Of a stretch of 64,000 nucleotides of DNA, positions 14,832 through 27,600 are shown one piece after another. This DNA is from Meandrina meandrites (Eukaryota > Cnidaria > Anthozoa > Scleractinia > Meandrinidae). Under the pieces are notes generated by a model. That model was not told the origin of the DNA. It saw only the letters and a program-made list of their open reading frames with translations, and ran no database searches. Location of the stretch: assembly GCA_963693305.1 (NCBI GenBank), contig OY855905.1:1836701-1900700 (forward strand), written 5' to 3'. Position numbers and translations under genes: made by a program. Numbering within the stretch: position 1 is the first letter of the stretch; every line of letters starts with the position of its first letter.

Positions 14832-15275
14832 CCTAGTTCCCACTAGCGACATAACGATCATAATCATAAGCACAAACATAACGCTGTTATGCCGCTTATG
14901 TCTTAGTGGGAACCTCCAGAAACATAATCATAAGCGCCCTTATGATCAACATAATCATAATCATAAGAAAATGATCGACCATTTTCTTATGATTATGATT
15001 ATGATTATGTCTATGACTATGTTGCTTTTCTTTGTAGTGGGAACGCAAAAATCATAACGACATAATCAGAGACAGAACGACGCAACTGGGTCACTGTGTT
15101 TTGGCCAATAAAATTTTAGGTCCAGTTCTTTCGGGTCGGTTCATTTCAACAGAGACACGCATTGGAATACCGTTCTTTGAGTTTTTAGTGCGGCCGTTCC
15201 CACTAAAACATAAGAGGCTTATGTTTATGTTTATGATTATGCTTATGATCCTTATGTTGCTAGTGGGAACTAAGC
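14832..15275. mobile_element. MITE with 'agttcccactag' ends and ATAATC-rich interior
   Basis: The left end 'cctagttcccactagcgac' and right end 'gttgctagtgggaactaag' are inverted repeats, with further mirrored 'cataatcataagc' words inside. The same 'tagtgggaac' end occurs internally near 14910 and 15040, and a separate tight palindrome sits at about 14949-15005. That suggests a composite or nested pair of related elements. It is non-coding. Confidence 0.75.
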
Positions 15276-15849
15276 TTTACGAGCTACGACACGGGGGTTT
15301 CGAAGATATTTGGTCTTAGTTGTTCTGAAATTAGTGGTAGGCAACATTGAACATGTAAAGGAAGGTATGACCTAAATTTGCGGATAGGAATCAGCACTCT
15401 AATGTAGCAATTGTATAAAAAACGCCCATTATTTTTAAGTTTCCTACGCCACAAATATAAATTTTGGCCGTTCAAAAATCTGTTAAGATCTGTGACAAAG
15501 CCCCTTTAAGCCGATTCATTATGAACAAAAGGCTGCATGAACCATAACGAAAAAACCTCGAAAACGAAGCGAAAAGGAAATTTCAAATCGCAGTAGTTGA
15601 AAATGTAGCTTATGGCGAGAATATTTTTCAAATGTAAAATGATGTTAAGTTGCTTTTTTAATTAATAGAGGCAGCATAAATGCAACCATTTTTCTGAAAA
15701 TATATGGAATCATTGCTATCCAACAAAATTATGGGAATACGCGTACACTATGTAAAGATTCAAGTGGACTGTTTGCAAAACCACGCCTATTGTCAAGGAT
15801 GCGTACCTTTCATCCGGGATTTTATTCAATCTACTTTGCGATCTATCAA
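15276..15849. other. Intergenic DNA, nothing recognised
   Basis: Short open frames only. No family signature, splice-bounded exon or repeat could be supported. Confidence 0.4.
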
Positions 15850-15990
15850 GGCGGGTTCGAGCCCTGGCCGATCGGCGGCGTTCATTGCGTTGTGTTCTTA
15901 GACAAGACAGTTCTCATCTTATAGTACCTCTCTCTACTCAGGTGTATAGATGAGTACGATCGGCAACCAGATTAAATTGTTTCTAGTATC
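15850..15990 (+). mobile_element. tRNA-derived SINE fragment, plus orientation
   Basis: It starts in a pol III B-box-like 'gggttcgagccctggcc' (15853-15869). It continues through the same body as the minus-strand copy at 16285-16495: 'gttgtgttcttagacaagac', then 'caggtgtatagatgagta'. The A box is missing, so the copy is 5'-truncated. Confidence 0.65.
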
Positions 15991-16059
15991 GATCAACATT
16001 TTTCAGATTTTTGCTTCAGCAAGCTTGCGGCCTAGTAACCAGCTCCTCCCGGTTCCCGT

Positions 16060-16130
16060 AGAGTATTTCCAGTCCTCCCTTGATGAGATGCTAGAACATC
16101 GCATCGCAGTATACGATAGGGTTACCTTTA
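16060..16130 (-). mobile_element. SINE tail fragment, minus orientation
   Basis: 'cccttgatgagatgctag' and 'catcgcagtatacgatag' resemble the plus-strand view of the SINE tail at 16293-16330 ('cctggatgggatgctag'). It is a short, diverged fragment lying between two fuller copies. Confidence 0.4.
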
Positions 16131-16284
16131 CAGTTTGGACTTCGACGCAGAGCCTCCCTTTATTAAATGTTTTTTGGAGTCCCCCTCTGATGGTTTCTCT
16201 TGTGGACGTTTGTAAGATAAAGTCTGTATACGAGCCTAGTGGTCCATCATAATATGTAATATGAAGTGGACTGAGAGTATTTCT

Positions 16285-16495
16285 ACTCCCCCCTGGATGG
16301 GATGCTAGTCCATTGCAAGTTTATCCCCAACAGTAAATTCGCTGGTACCCATTTATACACCTGGGTGGAAAGAGGCACTATGAGAGTTAAGTGTCTTGCC
16401 CAAGAACACATCGCAGTGCCCCGGCCAGGGCTCGAACCCGGACCGCCCGATCCGGAGTCCAGGGCACTAACCATTGGGCCTCCCACGGATTTTTG
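16285..16495 (-). mobile_element. tRNA-derived SINE, minus orientation
   Basis: Read on the minus strand, a tRNA-like head has an A-box-like 'tggttagtgccctgg' (within 16459-16482) and a B box 'gggttcgagccctggcc' (16423-16439). The head is followed by a tRNA-unrelated body, 'tgtgttcttgggcaagaca' and 'aggtgtataaatgggtacc'. It is not a functional tRNA because the stems do not complete a cloverleaf. The neighbouring plus-strand copy at 15850 is the same family. Confidence 0.75.
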
Positions 16496-17148
16496 TGACG
16501 GCATGATAAAATTAGTTTACAAACCTCGGATTGAAAAACTGAAACATATTTCACACCAATAAACAGCACCTTTATTATAATAGTTTGGATCTGTTTACAG
16601 TACTTTAATTCCTCTATAATATCCATGGCAAGCACTGCCCTAATCAAACCTTAACTAACCCTCTGATGTTAACATTAAAATTCTCCTTAGTTATCTCAAT
16701 ACGTTTCTTTTTAAACTAAAGGGGAGAACTTCATCAATCATACAATGCAGACCTGACATATACGAACATTTTGTTTTGGGGGTATCACTAATTCCTCGAG
16801 TTTTTTTCGTTATATCAAGTTTTAACTTGTACTGTATTTTCATCAGTTTTCCCTTCGCGATTAGATACTTAATCACAACTATAACAAAATTCTCGAATCT
16901 GATTGGTTCTTAGCACGCCCTATTTTTCACCAAATTGGAGCGCGCGCGGCTTAAGTGTCCAATAACGAAGTGTCCAATAACAAGGTGTCCAATAACAAAG
17001 TTCGCGTGCGGCGCATGCGCGCGCTCTTTATTTGTTTCCTTGTTGTGAGCTTCAAGAATGGCTTTTTTGCCTTAGTGAAGATAAATCCTTGGTAGGCTTC
17101 ACTTTATCTAATTTTTTTTCTCGAATTTTGTTATACTTATGATTAATT
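16496..17148. other. Intergenic DNA with a short tandem motif
   Basis: It holds three copies of an approximately 16-bp 'gtgtccaataacgaa'-like unit at 16955-17000, in a GC-rich patch ('gcgcgcgcgg'). Nothing else was recognised. Confidence 0.5.
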
Positions 17149-17291
17149 GGTAATAGGACTTTGTGTCGTCCAATTCTGTCTGTAATCATACTCGTGATTA
17201 AACAAATCGGACTCCCGCTACGCGGTCGTCCGATTTTGTTAATCACTCGTATGATTACAGACCGAATTGGACTCCACTCAGTCCTATTACC
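17149..17291. repeat. Long hairpin, 64-nt arms around a 15-nt loop
   Basis: The arms at 17149-17212 and 17228-17291 pair with about ten mismatches. The outer ends are 'ggtaataggact' and 'agtcctattacc'; the inner ends are 'aaatcggac' and 'gtccgattt'. The loop is 'tcccgctacgcggtc'. It is probably a foldback MITE relic that could form a cruciform or a hairpin RNA. Confidence 0.75.
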
Positions 17292-18643
17292 ATTACTTAT
17301 TCTTCAACGCTTCACTTTGTATTAACGATTTAAGGAGAAACTCTAGCCCTTACAAAAAGTGTAACAATTCTCTTCGTCATTTACAGAACCTCACTCTATG
17401 TCATGCTAGACTGGGCCGGCAATGTTCTTTCACTTACAAGCTGGAAATTGAAAAACCACCTTGAAATATATCTCAACTCAGCTACACTATGAACAAAAAT
17501 TAAATCCGGCTAAGAGTATGTTAATTTAAGAAATATCTTTCCCCCTTCTGGTTTCCTAGAACGGTACATTTGTTTGTAACCAAATACCTTAAATTGAGTA
17601 ACCCAAATTATAACAATAGGGACCTCTAAGATACCGCGGGAGAGGAGGTTAATTTATTTTTTCGACACTAAAACATTTAAATTCTTTGCAAAAAATTTTA
17701 ATCGAATTTTTGATTACCAATTCATTCCAAAAGCGCAGGGAATTGTTCTGAGTTTCAACACCAAATCCGAAATATATGATATCCAGCAATTTATTATAAG
17801 GTTCCCAGCATCCAATATGATAGCTCTACACTCTATACACAACTTCCCTTCACGAACTGTTTTTTCTACCAAGTACTGGTCAATGTCAAAGGCGGAAGTT
17901 CATCTCAACCATAGGCATCAGCTTCTGATTCAATTGTCGCCATAGGACCTTCAAGTGACATTCCACAACCTTATTTCTTACGCAAGTAGAATGTTTTTCC
18001 TGTTTGTTACAGTTTATATTTTGCTACGTTTTTGCAAATCCCAGTCCTTAATTTCGAAAGACTATCTACACCGCACATATATCCATACTTCATACACCGA
18101 CAGTAGGAATATTTACACGTTCCGTTGATAAATTTTGTTTCCAAAGGAACCAAAATGTTTCAACTTTAGTTTAGAACAATATTTGTATATAACTCAGTCT
18201 TTTATTGCAGTAAGGGAGTATGACAATAATGCAAAACCAGTATTGTTTATATTGAATATTTTTCACCGCCAACGATTTAAAATAAGTTTTTGAATCTGTG
18301 TTTCACGGCGCTCGTCCAAGGAATTTCCGTAAAATGTTATGTTTGTTTGTTCACTCTACGCTACCTTAGCAGCCATCAGATGTTATTTGATTATCACGTT
18401 CGGATACATCTCATCGACACACGATAAGAACACGTTTGCTAAAATGTCAATTTCATGAAAACCGCATTAGTCAGGATTTTTCCTTATTGATGACGTCTAA
18501 TTTTCTATAGACCCAAAAATAATATATTATCGATAGATTAAATTATATCACATGATATCATGTTGACTAAATTAACCCGTAATTATTACTCTGTTGGCTA
18601 CGGTTCCCTTCCGAAACTGGTGACATCTTTGTATAGTTAGTAA
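17292..18643. other. Downstream region of DEG/ENaC gene 1, nothing recognised
   Basis: AT-rich DNA 3' of the minus-strand channel gene. Short frames lack codon-like structure and family motifs. Confidence 0.4.
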
Positions 18644-21600
18644 CTATTTATTGCGATATTTGTACTTGGTAAACAGCACCATGGCGCACAGGTCCAAGTA
18701 CTCGACCAGAGTTAGAAGACTGGCGCCGAGGAAGAGCCCAATCTGACCTCCCACATCACCTGAAAAATGCCGTATTAACCGATCAGTTGATAAAATAGGT
18801 AACATTCCAGATGAACGATAGGACATTAAAACAGAGAATGAAACATAAAGAGCAAACCTTTTGACTGAATACAACTGGAATCAATTCTAAATTACCTTGT
18901 TAAAATTTTGAGTGACAATAGAAAAATTGGTTTACAACTGAAAATCAGCAAGGCAACTGATTATTGCAAAGGGCTAGTAGTAGTGTGTGTGTGTGGGGGG
19001 GGGGGGGGGGGGGGGGGAGTGGAATTGGAATAAAACATATTGCTTACCTAATAAGCTGTAGAGATCATAGCTAGCAACCTGTCTGACGTCAGAGTAAGTC
19101 AGACTCTCGAAATAAATCCTTAACTCCAGCAAGTTGTCTCTGAAAAGTAAGGAACGGCACAAAACATTCATTCGTTCGTTCGTTCGTTCGTTCGTTCGTT
19201 CGTTCGTTCGTTCGTTCGTTCGTTCGTTCGTTCGTTCGTTCGTTCGTTCGTTCGTTCGTTCGTTCAATCAATCAATCCACCAATCAATCAATCAATCAAT
19301 CAATCATCACTCAATCAATCAAGCAAGCAATCAATCAATCAAAAACTTTATTTAACTTCAAATTCGAAAGAGAGAAATACTACTGATATCTCCGATGAAA
19401 AATAAGTTATTCAAATAGAATAAATTTAGCTAATCTAACAAAATGCAAACTTCATATAAGACGCCCAGGAAAAAAGGACAACTTGACGTGCAAAATCAAA
19501 CACTTTTACCATTTCCACTGAGTATTGGCAAAAAGCTTATTCACGTTTTGTGGTTTAACTAGACTCCTAATCGCACTTTTTTAATATTTTTGCTTTCTGT
19601 TTTATCATTTTATCTTGCGCTGATTGTTCAAAAAAATAACACGTTATAATACCTGAGGTATTGCCTGTTTTCCTGAATTGTTCCCGTCATATTTCTTTGC
19701 TTAGACAGCAGCTTATCTGCATACGTGTTGGCAGGGTAACGTGCGTAGGACAGTTGCGCTGAAAACTCCACGCTTTCGCATGCCACAGGACACTTATCCA
19801 ATTTCTTTTCTTGGAAATACTCTAGAAAATGGTAAGGAAGGCAAAAAGAACAATTATGTCATGATCATTCAGCCCCGTATACATAGATACCACCTTTAGC
19901 AAATTTGTCGCGCGCGCATGATCGAAAATAGAAAGATCATCACTTACCCCAAGCTGGCCACATACAACTGTCACTTGTTTTGTAGTCACATACGGGAATT
20001 CCTTGATCACCACCTGTGATAAAAATCAACGTGCAGTTAAAAAAATAGATAACGTTAGATATGATTGGCTGTACCTGATTAGCACATGTTTGAGAAGTAA
20101 GTAGAAGAGAAAAGCAAGAAAACGCGACAAGGTAAGGCTCTAGAGAAGAGTTCTACTAGACTACACAGACTACATAGTTGGGGCTGATATTGCAGCTAAG
20201 TCCAAATTCCATCCGTTTTTACCATGAATATTTTTTATTTATTTTTATTTATTTATTTTTTTGTATTTTTTGCAAAGCGAGAAATACAAGCCAGAGTCTG
20301 CCAGTAAGACACTTCTCTCTGGAGTCTCTATTTTCATTAGCCCGCTGTAAACCCTACTACCTCTGTTGTTATTCAGGGCTAGGGGCATTGTTATGACCTG
20401 TTATCTATTGTTTTAAGAACCAATGAAGTACCTCGTTTTGAGAGGTAGTGGGCGACCCGAGTCTGCGCTCGGGTGAAAGTGGTTTACATTGCCTGACCTC
20501 ATCCCAGCTTCCAAAACACCGCCAAACAATTATTGCATGCTACTCCCTAAATAGGATTTCAGTGCACGGTAGGTTACCCCTGCCTAATTGCCCCTGTAGT
20601 TTACCCGTAGCACCGTGAAAGCATTTAAGTGTTACTGAAGCACAAGAGAACAAAACTATAATCACAGTAACTCCTAGCACGCAGTAGTGTAGCAGCTCTC
20701 ATAAGTTTGTAATTCTACTGATCCTCAAGTGTAGCACTTATTATTGTTTTGGGGGCTTGGGGGATTGTTCGTGTTGGTTGTTCTATTGTTCTCTCGAAGG
20801 GTAGCGAACATTTCATGTGAGACGTTGCGAGAGCTGCTAGCGACCTAACCCCGACCAGGGCTCGATCAGGCATCTAACGAGCTCGTCATTAGACACCAGG
20901 TCTCTCACTCACTGCAGGCTTACCTGGCATAAACCAATCGCGACACTTGCAGAGTTTGGCGACGTAACGAGTCAGTTTGTCCAAGAAACACTTGGATTTG
21001 CTGTAACTGTCAAAGAACCGAAGTTTCGGCATTCCGCAGTTGGTTTTGTAGGGATGCGGCAGGTTAGTGACCTAAAAATGGACAAAGAGGCCTGTATTTA
21101 GCTTACTGCTTGCTTGTTTAATCGATTTATATCGAGGCCACGACCGTATAAAACAAAATACCTATCCCGCCGGCAACCCCAACGGAATTTTTGGAACCAA
21201 AATTCTGGCCAGAGATGAACTGACGACTGGAAAGATAAAAACGCTTTTAGCCTCGCCAATCAGTTAATTGCAGTTTGTTTTTGAACTGATCAAATCAATC
21301 CTGACTTGCTTAAAAATAGTAACTCGCTATGCAAGACCTTTTTCTGAACTATGCCGTGGTCTTGCACAGAACGTTAAATCAGTTTTGAGATTTAGCAGTT
21401 TTTAAAAGTTATGTTTAATATATGTATCCTGTTCCTTTTGTCGAAATTTAAATCCGATTTCACGATGCTCGTTCCGAAGTTTCTAGAAAATGATAATGCT
21501 TTTATATACACATGGACAATGAAGGGAAAAGAGAACGAGGGTGTAGTGGATGTGCGGATTTAACCGTGGATGATCAGGATTAAACCAATATCAAACAGAA

Positions 21601-24600
21601 CGACGCCATTACACTCGTGTACATTTAATCATCACCCTCCAGTGTCATGCTGGGTAATATATACATGGGGGGTGGGGAGGGTAAGGCTTAAGTAACAAAC
21701 ACTACATTCCTCCCTTCTTCGAATTACTCGTTGTGTTGGAAGGCAACAAAACAGAATAAAACCTAACCAACTTTATATGCATGCAAATGTTTTTGAATGT
21801 CTTTTTCAAAACTAACAATTGCTGAACATTTTAAACTGGCATAGATACAAATGTAACACAACAACTAATAGTTCCAGTTCAGTTCAAAGTTCCGGTTCAA
21901 ATCTGGATCTAAGAGTTCTACCCTGGGGCCAACTGAATGCAGCCTAGAACATAATCTTGGAATCTAGAAGGCACTCTCTTGACTCTTGATGGCCGTAAGG
22001 TAGTGTCATCACTTTGTTCCATGACATGTTTGTGTTCCACTGGTTTGTCTTCACTTGGTGTTCCAGAAGGAACAGGTTCACTAAACTCTCGGCTTGGTGA
22101 AGTTTGTGTTGCTCTCTGAGCCTCTGAAACATCTGATGACTTACTGGTGGCTGGTAATACATCATCATCACGCTCTAGATACTTTTTCACATGGGTCACA
22201 TTCCGACGGTACTGTACACCATCAGCCTCGACAAGAACACTATTGCCGTTTTTCTGAACAACTGCAAAGGGAGACTGTTTGAATGGTGTTGACAGTTTGT
22301 TTTCTTTCTCCTGTCTCAGTAACACCTTATCACCTTCTTGAATCTCGCTGTCACATGCATTTCTTCGGCAGTCTGCATACACCTTCCCTTTCTCTTTCCG
22401 CTCACTGTCACGATCTCTGACTTCATCATCAATACTGAACTCTTGGAGGTGGGGTAGTTTGGTCCTGATACGTCTTCCAAACAACAATTCTGCTGGGCTT
22501 ACACCCGTTGTAGAATGTGGTGTACTACGATACATCACTAAGAAGTTGTCCATCTCTGATTTCCAGTTTCGACCCTCTGCTTGAGCAATACGCAGGCGCT
22601 TCAGGATACTGCGGTTCTGTCTTTCGATTTCACCGTTGGCCTGTGGCCATAAGGGTGTGGTTCTCCTGTGTTCAATTCCGTCCTCCTCCAAGTATTTCTC
22701 GAAATAGTCACTGACAAACTGCGGCCCATTGTCAGTCCTTAGAGACAAAGGAAGACCGTGAGTGACGAAAATCTTGGACAGCATTGATACAATCTTCTCA
22801 GAGGTAGTCGATTTGGTAAATTCCATCTCCAAGAATCGGCTGTAGTAATCCACCACGACAAAGACATAATCACCGGAAGGCAGTGGACCCAACAAGTCAG
22901 CCGCTAGGTGTTGCCATGGTGCAGAAGGCAATTCTGTACGTGACATCGGCTCAGGTTTAGATGGTTGTGAAACTAACTGACAACCATGACAGGTCTTACA
23001 AGCTTTCTCCGCTTCTTTATCGATGCCTGGCCACCACACTTTGGTTCGCAAACGTTGCTTCATTGATACAATTCCAGGATGACCTTCATGTGCCAACTTC
23101 AGTACTTGACAACGAAGTTGCTTTGGTACCACAATTCGAGTTCCACGAAGAACTAGCTTCCCAATCGCACTTAATTCGCCTCGCACAGGTAGGTACTCTT
23201 TGAATTCTATGGCATGCCACTTTCCATTCAAGAGACATTCTCGTATACTTCTCAGCTCTGGGTCATGTTCTGATGCTCTCTCAATTTCACGAGTTGTCAA
23301 GGCAACAGGCGTTGATTCTTGAGCTACCCACTTCACATACTCCTCCGTTTGGTCTTCGTCTCTTGACGGCGGCACTGAATGCAGGAGGCGTGACAAAGAA
23401 TCTGCAATATTCTGGGGGCCTGGGACGTATTTCACGGTAAATCTGTAAGGTTGCATTCTGAGAAGCCATCGCTCGATCCTAGCACAGGTCTTGGATTTAG
23501 GCGAGAAAATACATTCCAGAGGTTTGTGGTCAGTCATTACTTCAAATTCAGCACCGTACAAATAGGCATGGAATCTTTCGCAGGACCACACTATTGCCAA
23601 CGTCTCTTTCTCCGTTTGAGAATACCGGCGTTCTGTATCGGACAAGCTTCGGCTTGCATAGCTAATAACTCGTTGCTCTTCCCCTTGCTGTTGGACTAAT
23701 ACAGCTCCTAATCCTACAGGGCTTGCATCAGCAATCACCCTAGTCGGGGCATTCTTATCAAAGTATCCAAGTGTCTCTGCACTGGACAGTCGCTTCTTTA
23801 ACTCTTCAAATGATTTCTGTTGTTCCAGTCCCCACACGAAGGGTTCACCATTCTTTGTAAGCTGGCGGAGAGGCGCAGATACCGTTGCCAGGTCAGGAAT
23901 AAAACGTGCAGTAAAATTGACCAGTCTCAGGAAGCTCCTCACTTCCGCAGCACTTGTCGGTTCCCGGGCGTCAACAACTGCCTTTACTTTAACATCCGCT
24001 GGACCAATTCCACGTGCTGACAACACATGGCCCATGAATTCCAAATGCGACATCTTAAATTGACACTTGTCGCGATTTAATGTTAACCCCTTGCTGCTCA
24101 ATACTCGGACCACATTCTCGAATCTTCTGTCATGCTCCTCCTCAGTGGCTGCATGTACTATCACATCATCAAGGATGTTATGGGCACCATCACAATCTTG
24201 CAGAACTTGCTGGAGAACTTTCTGGTACATCTCTGGCGCACAACTTATACCGAACATGAGTCGCTTGTATCGGTACAGTCCCCTGTGTGTGCAAAATGTA
24301 GTAATATCTCTTGGTTCAGGTGACAGCTCTATCTGATGGTAGGCAGAGTTGAGATCCAATTTGCTGAAAAACTTGCTCTGATTCAAATCCTGTAAAACTT
24401 CATCGATGGTAGGTATTGGGTAACGTTCCCGCTCTACTGCCATGTTGGCTTGACGCATATCGACACACAAATGGATGTCACCTGAGGGCTTGGGTACGAC
24501 TACCACTGGTGATACCCACGAACTTGGGCCACTTACTTTCTCAATTATGTCTAGCTTAACAAGTTCATCCAGTTTGTCACTCAGCTTATCACGAAGGTGG

Positions 24601-27600
24601 TATGGAACTCGTCTAATTGATTGTGCAATGGGTTGTACCTCTGAATCAATTGGGACTTTTAGCTGAAAATCCTTCAATTTGCCAATACCTTCACAACATC
24701 CGGGAAATTTTTCAAAAATGCTTGGTACCCCTTCTGCTCCATCCGTGGATACCTTAAGTGAGTTAACTTGAGGACCCAGCTTCAAAACTTCTAAGGCAAT
24801 GGCAGTTTCTCGCCCAAGGAGGGCGTGTCCCTCATTTTCAATAACAACAAATTCGACCCCACTCAACACTCTCTCTCCAACAGACACTTCTGCAGTAAAA
24901 ACGCCTGCAACTTGTAATGGCTGATTACTACCATATGCGTATAACTTCTTGGACACCTTGTTCGACACACATTCAACCTTATTTGCTTTCAGATACTCCC
25001 ACACATTACGACCTATGACATTGCAACTAGCACCCGAATCAATAATCATTGTTACTGGCAAACCTCCTATTTTCACAGAAATTTCGCCATCACTCGAAAC
25101 AATACAATCGTCTGAAATGCCAAAGGCATATTCACAGTCATCACTCTGCTTATCTTCAGCTTCTACTTGCCTTACATGGTGAGGAGGACCATCCTTTCTT
25201 CTGGCATCTGGTCTTCGTGGTCTTCTAGCTCCTCCACTTCCACGACCAGTGTTTTGCTTCTTCTTAGATTTACACACAGCCTCAAAATGTCCAGTTCCCT
25301 TACACCATCTGCACTGTTTCCCTCTCGCTGGGCATCGGTGATCATTAGCTTTATGTCCCACATTTCCACAACAAAAACATTTGACATTCCTTGTGCTCGC
25401 ATCTCCTTTGTAATCAGGCCTTCCACTCACACTATTCACCTCACTTCTGACCTCACCACTTGCTCCTTCGATTGAACGTGCCTGTTTCTCTGATTCTTCC
25501 ATAGACCGGGCAATTTCTCTTAATTGCGGCAGTGTCAAGGCTCGACCCTTCTGGAGTAATTTTCGACGGAGTTCGTGTGACAAACACTTGCTAATAACTT
25601 GATCACGAATTTGCTCATCCACAGCAGCAGCGTCTCCAAATTCACAGGTTTGGGCTTTTTGTCTCAATCTGGTCACAAACTGCTCGATGGTTTCGTTGGC
25701 CAGTTGACTCGTCTCACGAAAACAAAGCCTTTCATATGGAACATTCGCTTGCGGTTTGAAATATTTATTCAAGGTCGCCTTCACTCTCTGGTAACTATCT
25801 GTTCCTCCTTCTTCGTTCAACGTAAAATAAATATCTTGAACACTTAAACCAGCAGTATGCAGCAATAAAGCTTTCTTCTGATCGACATTCTTGACTCCTT
25901 TTCCCTCAGCAAACAATTCAAAAGCTCGCAGCCATCTTTCCCAGCGTGCAGAAATACCTGCAGTTTCGGTACAGTCAAATGGGTTTAAACAATGTGTATC
26001 GCTCAAATATACACTTGCCATCTTAGAGGAACTCTACCAACGACCGTCCTCGTCGCCAAAATGTAGTGGATGTGCGGATTTAACCGTGGATGATCAGGAT
26101 TAAACCAATATCAAACAGAACGACGCCATTACACTCGTGTACATTTAATCATCACCCTCCAGTGTCATGCTGGGTAATATATACATGGGGGGTGGGGAGG
26201 GTAAGGCTTAAGTAACAAACACTACAGGGGGTTTGAACGTTCCGCTGTTAGTACCTTACTCCCGATAATCGCGCCTCTTAACCCCTCCATCGGGTTCCCG
26301 TCCCTTGTCCCGCTCGAACTCCCACCCCATATACCATGCGCATTCTATGCTTCCACAATGCCAGAGATGTAACTGAAGGAAAACTCTTTCTTTAAGGGTG
26401 AGGGCTATGTGAATTAGAGTAATGTTTGCCAATCTACTCAAATTATGAGATCAAAGCTTATTAACGACATCTGAAATAACATTTAAGCTGCAAAACGACA
26501 AAATTAGATTTCTCAGCATCAAGGGCTATATACTTTCTAAATTAACCAAAACAGACCGACATCGGTTATCGGTTTTGAAAGTGGCGAGCATTTAATCAAA
26601 TTTCAAGTTTGGAGTTAATCTTAACGATACGTGATAACGGCCAGAGGTCGCGCTGCGTTTTCCAACATCACTTAATCCTCAATTGCGTAAAGCATTAAAG
26701 GAAACAATTATCTAATGAAAAACGTCGTTTAATTATAAAAGAAAGCATTACTTGAGACATTTCGAGAACTAAAAAAAAAACATTAAAGGCGTTTTATACT
26801 TGTAATCCGAGGCTACTTTTTCAAAATAAATAGTTTCTACACTTTTCGTCGTAGATCTGTAAAGGGTTGATTGATCCTTAACGAGTCCCTTTATCATTAT
26901 CTCTCAGATTAATTAGTGCACTATAATCAATTTGTTGCAATCAGTACAATGGCTTGGCAGTTTCAATCGTACAAGTTTTCGGCGCGTTATTTCTCATGAT
27001 AATGCCAAAATATTGTAAGGTAGATAGGCTATGATAATATCAGAAACACAAGAAAATCTTGCGATGAAAGAAAATTTGTACGACTTCCTATATCTCGAGC
27101 TATCTCGAACTAAAAGAAAGTGTCAAAGAAAACAATACACAAGATTTCGCTTCCGTGTAGTTTATCTATGGAAATTTTTTGCATGATAAATATTTTTCCC
27201 TTAAAAATCACTACTTCTCGCCTATAACTAGGTGACGTTTGCATTTGCATCGAAAAATTTATTAAATTAGCCATGCTGTGCTACCGTATGACACAATCGC
27301 CAACCATCTGATCCCGGCTGAGTTTGACGTGAATAGTGGTTATCAGTCTTAACAGGACAACAGATTGCTTTTAATTAAGCATCGAGATAAGGGGTTGTAG
27401 CTGATAATGCTTTTGATAAACATTTCCATGCAATAACGCCTTCAAGAAAGAGGCCGGAAAATGATATTTCACGCAATATTTCGCCACCGTATGACACAAA
27501 GGTATAGTTTTGCTCATCCTATACAATTTCTTTTGTCAAGGGAACGAAGACAAAACAACAGAGGCAAGCTCATATTGAACTCGAAAGCCCTTTTCATGAA

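Larger units (their letters stand above)
21542..26226 (-). mobile_element. Complete Ty3/gypsy LTR retrotransposon in a channel intron
   Basis: It has two 165-bp LTRs (21542-21706 and 26062-26226) that are identical by base-by-base reading and end in the inverted 'tgtagt'/'actaca'. The flanking 5 bp are gaggg on the left and ggggg on the right, consistent with a one-mismatch target duplication. Downstream of the 5' LTR (minus-strand reading) a primer-binding-like 'tggcgacgaggac' begins 3 nt inside. A purine tract 'aagaagggaggaa' abuts the 3' LTR. One uninterrupted gag-pol frame lies between. Single frame, short LTRs and two CCHC knuckles suggest the Mag/SURL (C-type) lineage, which is an inference. 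LTR identity implies very recent insertion. Confidence 0.95.

Noticed and set aside
16416..16490. Possible tRNA gene on the minus strand
   Set aside because: A and B boxes are present but no complete cloverleaf forms and a SINE body follows, so it is a SINE head.
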